Origin: Clostridiaceae bacterium
Lineage (GTDB): Bacteria > Bacillota > Clostridia > Oscillospirales > Acutalibacteraceae
Length of the DNA: 5,105 nucleotides
Assembly: GCA_016292705.1 (NCBI GenBank)
Contig: JAEDHZ010000129.1
Span: 1 to 5,105 of the forward strand
Direction: 5' to 3'
Position 1 is the stretch's first letter, and every line of letters starts with the position of its first letter. The notes below the pieces were generated by a model. It had not been told where the DNA came from. It searched no databases and worked only from the letters and a program-made list of their open reading frames with translations. Both the position numbers and the translations under genes were made by a program. This document shows, in pieces, positions 1-5,105 of this stretch.

Positions 1-13
1 CTATTTTTTTATC

Positions 14-1234
14 TTATGTTTTCGGAAAATCGTACCAATATTCCCGCTTTTTCTTTTTGATGTATGAGGTAACAACATAAACAACACAGCATACTCCGAC
101 AACGGAAAAACCGACATAAATATGCGTATTGCTGCTTCCGGCAACCTTTATATCGTTCCAAAGGCTTGCAAAACGCTCAAGCGTCTCCTGCGGAAGATTG
201 TGGAAGTACTCAACATCCGGCATACTATCCTCATCGGGATAAAGTAGCTTGTTTTCGGCATAATCGGCGTAATCGGGATTGTTCACAACGCCGGTGTTCG
301 GGCTTGCATAACCGATGTACCACGCATTGCAGATACCGATTTCCGGGTCAAGCATGAAGTTAATATACTTCATTGCGGCGGAAACATTCTGAGCGCATTT
401 CGGGATACACATTGCATCAACAAAAATGTTCACGCCCTCTTTCGGATAAACAAAAGCAAGGTCAGGATTAACATCCTGCATTGTGATAAAGTCTCCGACA
501 TAGTACGGAACAAGCGCCGCCTCGCCGCTTTCCATTTTGTTATAGACCTCATCCATAACATAACCCTGAAGAAGAGGCTTTTGGTCAATGAGCATCTGGG
601 CAACATCGGAAAGTTCCTTTTCATCGGTGGAGTTTAATGAATAGCCGAGAATTTTTTGCGGGATTGCAAAAGCGTCGCGCGGATTGTCAATCATAAGGAT
701 TTTTCCTGCATATTTTTCGTCCCACATGATTTTCCAGCTGTCAGGAGTTTCGGTAACCACCTTGGTGTTATAGATGAGACCAACCATGCCTACATTATAG
801 GGAACACAGTATTCATCATTTTCGTCAAAATACATTCCTCGATACTTCTCATCAATGTAATGATAATTCGGAAGCGATTTGACATCAAACTTCTGAAGCA
901 GGTTTTCGTCAATCATGCGCTCAATCATATAATCGGACGGAACAAGGATATCATAGCTTGCGCCGCCGTTTTTGATTTTGGCATACATATCCTCATTGCT
1001 TTCAAAGGTAACATAATTGACCTTGATTCCGGTCAGCTTTTCAAACTCCTTGTTGACATCAAGCATTCCGTCCTCATAGCTGTCGCTGATATATTCGCCC
1101 CAGTTGAAAACATTCAGAACCTCGCCCTTTTTTGCGCCCTTATAGTATTCCTCATGCTCATAAGCAGAGCAGTTCAGAACACACAGGCAGAGAAGAAGCG
1201 AACAGACAAAAGCAAACAAAAGTTTTTTCATCAT
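14..1234 (-). CDS. potD: Polyamine-binding protein PotD, with a C-terminal membrane anchor
   Basis: This extracytoplasmic substrate-binding protein delivers spermidine and/or putrescine to PotB/PotC. Residues 3-21 form a hydrophobic signal sequence after MMKK. A cut after CSA (22-24) is plausible, while VLNC is a poor lipobox. The mature part begins VLNVFNWGEYIS (39-50) and carries family motifs: FESNEDMYAKIK (77-88), DILVPSDYM (95-103), IDNPRDAF (182-189), the segment around Asp273, and IGYASPN (307-313). Compared with E. coli PotD (348 residues), this protein of 406 is longer mainly at the C-terminus. There a hydrophobic span (about 372-392) is followed by KKKKR (393-397) and a short aromatic tail, a predicted membrane anchor with its end in the cytoplasm. 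The ATG at 1234 overlaps the potC stop (ATGA) and follows AAGGGGG at 7 nt; the adjacent ATG at 1231 is equally possible. Only 13 bases follow the TAA. Confidence 0.94.
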   Translation of the reverse strand: MMKKLLFAFVCSLLLCLCVLNCSAYEHEEYYKGAKKGEVLNVFNWGEYISDSYEDGMLDVNKEFEKLTGIKVNYVTFESNEDMYAKIKNGGASYDILVPSDYMIERMIDENLLQKFDVKSLPNYHYIDEKYRGMYFDENDEYCVPYNVGMVGLIYNTKVVTETPDSWKIMWDEKYAGKILMIDNPRDAFAIPQKILGYSLNSTDEKELSDVAQMLIDQKPLLQGYVMDEVYNKMESGEAALVPYYVGDFITMQDVNPDLAFVYPKEGVNIFVDAMCIPKCAQNVSAAMKYINFMLDPEIGICNAWYIGYASPNTGVVNNPDYADYAENKLLYPDEDSMPDVEYFHNLPQETLERFASLWNDIKVAGSSNTHIYVGFSVVGVCCVVYVVTSYIKKKKREYWYDFPKT

Positions 1235-2067
1235 TCGCTCACCCCCTTGTCAAGCTTGTTTTTGAGCTTCCTTTCGCCGTGTATCTGCGAAAGGTTGAGA
1301 GCAACAAGCAGGAGAAGAATTGTTGCAAAAATGAGAGTTGAAAGCGCATACATATCCGGTGTTACACGCTTTTTTGTCATTGAAAAAATGCGAATCGGCA
1401 GCGTTTCAAAGGACGGTCCCTGTGTGAAATAGCTGATTACAAAATCGTCAAGCGAAAGCGTAAACGACATCATAAGACCGGAGGTAATGCCCGTCATGAT
1501 TGACGGGAGCGTAACCTTGAAAAACGCCTGAACCGGTGTGCAGCCGAGATCCATCGCCGCCTCCGGAAGACGGGGATCCATCTGCCTCAGCTTCGGCAAA
1601 ACAGAAAGGATAACATACGGCAGATTGAACGTGACATGGGCAATGAGCATTGTCCAGAATCCGAGCGCATCAACAACGCCGACGAGTTTCGCCGCAAAAA
1701 CAAAGAGGAGCATCATTGAAATACCCGTAACAATTTCCGGATTCATCATCGGGATGTTTGTTACACTCATTGTTGTGCGTTTTACCCATTTGCTCTTCAT
1801 TGCATCAATGCCGACAGCCGCCGCAGTTCCCATCACCGTTGCGATGAGCGAGGAGGAAACGGCAAGAATCAGCGTGTTGACAACCGCTTTCATCGTTCCC
1901 TCGTCATGAAGCAACGATGTATACCAACGAGTTGAAAAACCGGCAAAAACGCTTGTGCTGACCGAAGAGTTGAAAGAGAAGAAAATCATTACAACTATCG
2001 GCGCATAAAGGAAAATCATGATAAGCGCAACATAAAGTTTTGAAAGCGGAGACATTTTTGTTTTCAT
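1231..2067 (-). CDS. potC: Spermidine/putrescine ABC transporter permease PotC
   Basis: This 278-residue second permease forms the translocation channel with PotB. It has hydrophobic segments near residues 10-32, 62-88, 104-130, 136-158, 190-212 and 241-260, and the EAA loop EAAMDLGCTPVQAFFKVTLP (169-188), with the invariant Gly at 175. The motif SFTLSLDDFVISYFTQGP (201-218) is characteristic of PotC/PotI permeases. A GGAGG (2081-2077) lies 9 nt before the ATG, which overlaps the potB stop by 4 nt. Its own stop overlaps the potD ATG in the same way, so all four proteins are probably made in a coupled fashion. The C-terminus is a short charged cytoplasmic tail. Confidence 0.94.
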   Translation of the reverse strand: MKTKMSPLSKLYVALIMIFLYAPIVVMIFFSFNSSVSTSVFAGFSTRWYTSLLHDEGTMKAVVNTLILAVSSSLIATVMGTAAAVGIDAMKSKWVKRTTMSVTNIPMMNPEIVTGISMMLLFVFAAKLVGVVDALGFWTMLIAHVTFNLPYVILSVLPKLRQMDPRLPEAAMDLGCTPVQAFFKVTLPSIMTGITSGLMMSFTLSLDDFVISYFTQGPSFETLPIRIFSMTKKRVTPDMYALSTLIFATILLLLVALNLSQIHGERKLKNKLDKGVSE

Positions 2068-2891
2068 ATCAGAACACCTCCGTCATCCTCGTCAGAAGTG
2101 AAGCGGTTCATAACCGCCATGCAGATAATTATCATAACCATCAAAACGAGCGAAAGCGCCGCCCCGAGGTTATAGTTGTTTGAGGATTTGAACTGCATTT
2201 CAATGATGTCACCGATGAGGGAAACGGTGTTTCCGCCAAGCTTTTTTGAAATGTAAAAGGTTGAAACGGACGGAACAAAAACCATTGTAAAGCCCGAAGC
2301 AATACCCGGCAGGCTCAACGGAAGAATGATTTTTGAAAGCACGGAAAGCTTGTTTGCGCCGAGATCTTCTGCGGCTTCAATCAATCCATGGTCAAGCTTC
2401 GCCATAATTGAATAAAGCGGCAGAATCATATAAGGTATGTAGTTATACACCATTCCGAGAACAACCGCCCCGTCGGTATTTATCATTTTAAGCGGCGGAA
2501 GATGCAAAAAACCGAGTGCGGTATTGATTATTCCGGTATCCTGCAAAAGGATCATGAGCGAGTATGTCCTGATGAGAAGATTCATCCACATCGGGAGCAT
2601 GACGAGCATCATCATTGTTCGCTGAACATTCGTCGTGCTTCGTGCCATAATGTAGGCAAGCGGATATGAAATGACAAGGCTTATTATCGTTGCGATAAAT
2701 CCGAGCCAGATTGAATTGAGCATGATGTCTCTGTAGCGGCCGATGTCCTTGATATATTCAAGCGAAAATGCACCCGAAGCATCCGTAAGGGAGTAATAGA
2801 CAACAAAAATCAACGGAACAATGATGAAAATTGCCGCCCATATCATATACGGAGATGCAAAAAATCTTTTTGAAAGGGAGGTCTTGTTCAT
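2064..2891 (-). CDS. potB: Spermidine/putrescine ABC transporter permease PotB
   Basis: This 275-residue inner-membrane permease is one half of the polyamine channel, paired with PotC. It shows about six hydrophobic segments: near residues 15-35, 60-82, 92-116, 142-163, 195-215 and 243-262. The cytoplasmic EAA loop that docks on the ATPase reads EAAEDLGANKLSVLSKIILP (172-191), with the invariant Gly at 178. The short first cytoplasmic stretch, MNKTSLSKRF, is typical of PotB. The start at 2891 was chosen for its AGGAGG at 7-nt spacing; the frame could extend two codons to a TTG, but that is unlikely. The stop TGA overlaps the potC ATG (ATGA), which suggests translational coupling. PotB and PotC were told apart by gene order and sequence style. 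Confidence 0.93.
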   Translation of the reverse strand: MNKTSLSKRFFASPYMIWAAIFIIVPLIFVVYYSLTDASGAFSLEYIKDIGRYRDIMLNSIWLGFIATIISLVISYPLAYIMARSTTNVQRTMMMLVMLPMWMNLLIRTYSLMILLQDTGIINTALGFLHLPPLKMINTDGAVVLGMVYNYIPYMILPLYSIMAKLDHGLIEAAEDLGANKLSVLSKIILPLSLPGIASGFTMVFVPSVSTFYISKKLGGNTVSLIGDIIEMQFKSSNNYNLGAALSLVLMVMIIICMAVMNRFTSDEDDGGVLI

Positions 2892-2893
2892 TG

Positions 2894-4015
2894 TCAATCC
2901 TCCTCTTCAGTCAGATCCGAAAGCTTTTCAAGCTCATCGCTGAAAGAGCTGTAGTCACCGAACAAGCCTGAATACTTGCTCTTCTTCATGACATGAATTG
3001 CATCCGGTTCAATTTCAATTCCTATCTTTGTTCCGACAGGATAATAGTCCGTTGTCTGAATCATCCACTTGAAATTCTGGATATCGACAATCATTTCAAA
3101 GTGTACGCCTTTGAAGGTGTTTGAAGTGATCGTGCCGATAATTGCGCCCTCCTTGACGGGAACAACATCAACATCCTCCGGACGGATAACGATATCGACC
3201 GACTCGTTAACGGCAAAGCCCTTGTCAAGGCACTGGAAAACAGCACCGGAAAACTTCGCCTTGAAGTCGTCAAGCATAACGCCGTCAAGAATGTTACTTT
3301 CACCGATGAAGTCTGCAACAAAAGCATTCTTCGGCTCGTTGTATATATCAAGCGGGGTTCCCACCTGCTGAATCTGTCCCTCGTTCATAACAACAACACG
3401 GTCGCTCATTGAAAGAGCTTCCTGTTGGTCATGAGTGACGAAAATGAATGTGATGCCGAGCCTTTTCTGAATGTTCTTCAGTTCAACCTGCATATCCTTG
3501 CGCAGTTTGAGATCAAGGGCAGCAAGAGGCTCGTCCAGAAGCAGAACACGGGGTTCAACAGCAAGCGCCCTTGCAATGGCGACCCTCTGCTGCTGACCGC
3601 CGGAAAGCGAGGCAACATTCCTGCGCTGAAAACCCTTGAGGTTAACAAGCGAGAGCATTTCCTCAACCTTTTTGCTTATATCCTTTTCTTTCATGCGCTT
3701 GTTGCGCAGACCGAAAGCAATGTTTTCATAAACATTGAGATGCGGAAAAAGCTGGTATCGCTGGAATATTGTGTTAACTTGCCGTTTATGCGGCGGGAGA
3801 TTGTTGATGTCCTTACCTTCAAACATGACGCTGCCGCTGTCAGCCTCAAGGAAACCTGCGATAATCCGCAGCATTGTTGTTTTTCCGCAGCCTGACGGGC
3901 CGAGGAACGTTATGAACTCCTTGTCCTTGATGTCGAGTTCAATGTTGTCAAGAATAATTTCATCGTCAAACTTCTTTGAAATACCCTTGAGTGAGATGAT
4001 AGTGTTGTCTTCCAT
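2894..4015 (-). CDS. potA: Spermidine/putrescine ABC transporter ATP-binding protein PotA
   Basis: This 373-residue ATPase energises polyamine import from the cytoplasmic face of the membrane and presumably works as a dimer under PotB/PotC. In order it has Walker A GPSGCGKTT (39-47), the Q-loop Gln85 in FQRYQLFPH, the signature LSGGQQQR (137-144), Walker B with LLLDEP (158-163), the D-loop around Leu167-Asp168, and the H-loop His195 in FVTHDQQEAL. After the nucleotide-binding domain comes a regulatory C-terminal TOBE-type region (about 240-350, containing IRPEDVDVV), and an acidic tail ending LTEEED. Length matches E. coli PotA (about 378). The ATG at 4015 follows a GGAAAGGGG ribosome binding site with an 11-nt gap, slightly long. 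It is the first gene of the operon; potB starts 2 nt after its stop. Polyamine specificity comes from context and similarity, since ATPases of the Pot/Fbp/Cys group look alike. Confidence 0.95.
   Translation of the reverse strand: MEDNTIISLKGISKKFDDEIILDNIELDIKDKEFITFLGPSGCGKTTMLRIIAGFLEADSGSVMFEGKDINNLPPHKRQVNTIFQRYQLFPHLNVYENIAFGLRNKRMKEKDISKKVEEMLSLVNLKGFQRRNVASLSGGQQQRVAIARALAVEPRVLLLDEPLAALDLKLRKDMQVELKNIQKRLGITFIFVTHDQQEALSMSDRVVVMNEGQIQQVGTPLDIYNEPKNAFVADFIGESNILDGVMLDDFKAKFSGAVFQCLDKGFAVNESVDIVIRPEDVDVVPVKEGAIIGTITSNTFKGVHFEMIVDIQNFKWMIQTTDYYPVGTKIGIEIEPDAIHVMKKSKYSGLFGDYSSFSDELEKLSDLTEEED
2899..2904 (-). promoter_or_regulatory. potB ribosome binding site that decides the start codon
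   Basis: A perfect AGGAGG (2904-2899) within the last codons of potA lies 7 nt before an ATG at 2891-2889. An in-frame TTG at 2897-2895 would be only 1 nt from it, too close for initiation. The ATG is therefore preferred. Confidence 0.9.
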
Positions 4016-4037
4016 TACGATACAGACCCCTTTCCCT

Positions 4038-4066
4038 GCATAGCAAAGTATTTTCTTTTGCCATGC
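4038..4066 (-). promoter_or_regulatory. 10-bp mRNA hairpin just upstream of the potA ribosome binding site
   Basis: On the minus strand GCAUGGCAAA (4066-4057) pairs along its whole length with UUUGCUAUGC (4047-4038) around a 9-nt loop. One pair is a G-U wobble in this strand and would be a C-A mismatch in the other, so the full stem exists only in the pot mRNA. It ends next to AGGGAAAGGGG, the potA ribosome binding region, and is not followed by a T-run, so it is not a terminator. It may set mRNA processing, stability or translation initiation. Confidence 0.6.
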
Positions 4067-4105
4067 CCGCTCGAATTGTTATCATGAATCAACTTTGAAA
4101 TAAAT

Positions 4106-4155
4106 AAAAAAAGCCGCCGTGAGAACTCCGCCTGACGGACGTGTTCCCTCGTCGG
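4106..4155 (-). terminator. Intrinsic terminator inside the pot leader (attenuator)
   Basis: On the minus strand the 13-nt arm CCGACGAGGGAAC (4155-4143) pairs with GUUCUCACGGCGG (4126-4114): ten Watson-Crick pairs, one G-U and two purine mismatches. Above it UCCG/CGGA (4139-4136 with 4130-4127) closes a 5-nt loop. The stem is followed by C and then seven T (4112-4106). It lies about 75 nt into the leader and about 90 nt before potA, with no gene ahead of it on this transcript, so it would abort the pot transcript unless antagonised. Confidence 0.75.
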
Positions 4156-4234
4156 TTACCACGGGTATATTAAGCGACGCAACAAAGCGCCTACAAAACA
4201 TACGGTGAACTTCAAAATTGAATTCATCTCCCAT

Positions 4235-4263
4235 ACTATAAAGCAAATTACGGCAAATGTCAA
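4235..4263 (-). promoter_or_regulatory. Sigma-A promoter of the pot operon
   Basis: On the minus strand TTGACA (4263-4258) is a perfect -35 box. It is followed by a spacer of exactly 17 nt and TATAGT (4240-4235), one base off the consensus -10. Transcription should start near 4228 with a purine. The stretch just upstream of the -35 is A/T-rich and could work as an UP element. This is the only strong promoter seen between the hydrolase terminator and potA, so it very likely drives the whole operon. Confidence 0.88.
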
Positions 4264-4268
4264 CAGTT

Positions 4269-4296
4269 TTTGAAAAAATCCCACACATTTTTCAAA
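4269..4296. repeat. 9-bp inverted repeat upstream of the pot promoter
   Basis: TTTGAAAAA (4269-4277) and TTTTTCAAA (4288-4296) are exact inverted copies separated by 10 nt, ending 5 bp upstream of the -35 box. It could be an operator for a DNA-binding regulator. The A/T tracts could instead act as an UP element for RNA polymerase, or the symmetry could be chance in AT-rich DNA. It is not followed by a T-run that would make it a terminator on the minus strand. Confidence 0.45.
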
Positions 4297-4331
4297 GGCG
4301 ATTGATCATTATTTAAACACAGCAATTAAAC

Positions 4332-4377
4332 AAAAAAAGGTCTGCCACATCCCGGCATTGGCCGAAAGCAGCAGACC
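4332..4377 (-). terminator. Intrinsic terminator of the lipase-like gene
   Basis: On the minus strand GGTCTGC (4377-4371) pairs perfectly with GCAGACC (4345-4339) and is followed directly by seven T (4338-4332). An inner CGGC/GCCG stem (4361-4364 with 4353-4356, 4-nt loop) caps the hairpin across an internal loop. It begins 13 nt after the stop codon of the hydrolase gene, the usual place for a Rho-independent terminator, and so separates that gene from the pot promoter. Confidence 0.9.
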
Positions 4378-4390
4378 GTGTTCAAATTTT

Positions 4391-5104
4391 TCAACGGAAG
4401 AATCCCTCGCCGCCGAAACGGTCAAAGAGGAACTTGTCAAGCGTTTCTATGAACGAAAGCTTGGAAAGGCTGAATTTTTCCTTTCCCTTTTCCGGCTCAA
4501 GACCAACCTTTCGCATGGCTTCAAGAAGTTCCTCATTCGCCTTTTCCGTTTTTTCAATGTTGCAGGAAGTGTCTCGGATAACTGCGAGTGCGTTTTCATA
4601 CGCTGGGCGAAGTATTTCTTTCTGCTGAGCAGAAATGGTGTCTCCCTCCATCGCTTCAACGGCGGCAAAAAGCCTTCCCTGCGGAACTCTTGTCATTGCA
4701 CGGCTGTTGCGTGCACCGTTAAACTGCGGAAAGAGCGTCGTTGAGGAAACATCCCTGACTGCACCGTTGAGAATGAGGGCAGTAAGGCGAACAATTGCGT
4801 CATTGCGTCCGACCTCGTGGTGCTGACCGGAGAAGAACCATGTCCTTTCCGGGAAAAGACAGGTGGAAGCGTCAACGCACTTATCGGGTGAAATATACTT
4901 TGAATCGTGTGAGTCAAGATACTCGCTTCCGAACTGAGTTCCTGCTTTGACTGCGGTTGCACCGAGCGAGGTTGAGGAAACCGGAATTATTCCGTCGCTG
5001 TTTGCGTTTCCGGAAGATTTTACGGCGCCGAAGAAAGCATAGTCGCCATCGGTATATGACAGGTTGTATCCGCAGAGTGAGTAGACCTCAGTTCCGTTTT
5101 TGCT
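4391..5104 (-). CDS. Putative lipase-like alpha/beta hydrolase, C-terminal part (5' end outside window)
   Basis: The frame is open from the window edge to a TGA at 4393-4391, giving 237 residues without an N-terminus. Numbering from the first complete codon, residues 36-48 read SDGIIPVSSTSLG and residues 93-102 read GQHHEVGRND. In secreted triacylglycerol lipases the catalytic Asp sits in a DG(I/L)V..SS.LG stretch and the catalytic His in an H-x-(D/E)-(V/I) stretch, so Asp37 and His95 or His96 are the likely triad members. The nucleophile Ser (GxSxG) would lie upstream, beyond the window. Cys76 and Cys82 could form a disulfide, which would fit an extracellular enzyme. After the hydrolase part comes a tail of roughly 100 residues, charged and probably helical from about 155 to 205, with a basic, aromatic end. 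The gene has its own terminator and is separate from the pot operon. The substrate is unknown and the family call rests on motifs only. Confidence 0.55.
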   Translation of the reverse strand, partial: SKNGTEVYSLCGYNLSYTDGDYAFFGAVKSSGNANSDGIIPVSSTSLGATAVKAGTQFGSEYLDSHDSKYISPDKCVDASTCLFPERTWFFSGQHHEVGRNDAIVRLTALILNGAVRDVSSTTLFPQFNGARNSRAMTRVPQGRLFAAVEAMEGDTISAQQKEILRPAYENALAVIRDTSCNIEKTEKANEELLEAMRKVGLEPEKGKEKFSLSKLSFIETLDKFLFDRFGGEGFFR

Positions 5105-5105
5105 C

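Larger units (their letters stand above)
4016..4228 (-). ncRNA. Structured 5' leader of potABCD (candidate cis-regulatory RNA)
   Basis: This is the roughly 210-nt untranslated leader between the inferred start site and the potA ATG. By hand it folds into an AU-rich 7-bp hairpin at the 5' end (4225-4207, one bulged G), a GGCGC/GCGUC hairpin (4191-4176), and an alternative stem in which CGUCG (4179-4175) pairs with CGACG (4154-4150) around a small UACC-CGU-GGUA hairpin (4167-4157). An intrinsic terminator (4155-4106) and a long hairpin just before the potA ribosome binding site follow. The CGUCG/CGACG stem excludes both the upstream GGCGC hairpin and the terminator, a pattern expected of a transcriptional switch. 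I do not recognise the conserved core of any common riboswitch (TPP, SAM-I, purine, glycine, lysine, cobalamin, guanidine-I, ZTP, T-box). Ligand and mechanism are unknown. Confidence 0.55.

Noticed and set aside
1..13. Operon terminator downstream of potD
   Set aside because: Only 13 A/T-rich bases follow the stop and no hairpin can be seen, so the end of the transcript cannot be placed.
1165..1234. PotD as a lipoprotein with Cys22 as the modified residue
   Set aside because: The preceding residues V-L-N do not fit the lipobox (Asn at -1), and other Cys in the signal region fit no better. Not fully excluded, as some lipoboxes are relaxed.
656..1432. 258-codon open frame on the plus strand across potD and potC
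   Set aside because: It lies antisense to two well-supported genes with clear family motifs and coupled starts. Its translation shows no recognisable domain, so it is a shadow of their codon structure.
2064..2897. potB starting at the TTG at 2897
   Set aside because: The AGGAGG would be 1 nt from this TTG but is 7 nt from the ATG at 2891, which is the sound start.
3425..3895. 156-codon open frame on the plus strand within potA
   Set aside because: It is antisense to the conserved ATPase core of potA, and its translation shows no recognisable domain.
4016..4228. Pot leader as one of the common known riboswitches or a T-box
   Set aside because: None of the conserved core strings I know for TPP, SAM-I, purine, lysine, glycine, cobalamin, guanidine-I, ZTP, fluoride, c-di-GMP-I or T-box elements is present. 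A covariance-model search would settle it.
4082..4288. 68-codon minus-strand frame spanning the pot promoter and leader terminator
   Set aside because: Its start lies upstream of the -35 box, so the pot transcript cannot carry it whole. It runs straight through the promoter and terminator and has no ribosome binding site.
4693..4962. 89-codon minus-strand frame overlapping the hydrolase gene
   Set aside because: It is an alternative frame inside the longer open frame that carries the lipase-like DG and HH motifs and continues to the window edge.

Overview
The window reads as chromosomal DNA of a low-to-moderate GC Firmicute, most likely a clostridial gut-type organism (Oscillospiraceae/Ruminococcaceae-like). 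The grounds are strong AGGAGG-type ribosome binding sites, a textbook sigma-A promoter, short overlaps between genes and the style of the proteins. The taxonomic placement is inference. All genes are on the minus strand, so transcription runs from high to low coordinates.

Layout in transcription order: (1) 5104-4391, the C-terminal 237 codons of a putative secreted lipase-like alpha/beta hydrolase whose start lies outside the window. It is followed by an intrinsic terminator (4332-4377). (2) 4331-4016, an intergenic region with an inverted repeat (4269-4296), a consensus promoter (-35 at 4258-4263, -10 at 4235-4240) and a leader of about 210 nt. The leader holds an intrinsic terminator (4106-4155), an alternative pairing that would compete with it, and a 10-bp hairpin (4038-4066) just ahead of the first ribosome binding site. 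(3) 4015-14, a compact potA-potB-potC-potD operon for polyamine (spermidine/putrescine) ABC import. The junctions are a 2-nt gap (A/B) and two ATGA overlaps (B/C and C/D).

How the genes work together: PotD captures polyamine outside the membrane, PotB and PotC form the channel, and PotA (presumably a dimer) hydrolyses ATP to drive uptake. The promoter plus leader terminator suggest the whole importer is controlled by transcription attenuation. No regulator gene lies beside it in the window. The most notable points are this leader, for which I recognise no known riboswitch class by eye, and PotD. PotD lacks a convincing lipobox but carries a C-terminal transmembrane helix with a basic cytoplasmic tail, so it appears anchored at its C-terminus instead of by lipid. 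Only 13 bases lie downstream of potD and no terminator is visible there, so the operon may continue.
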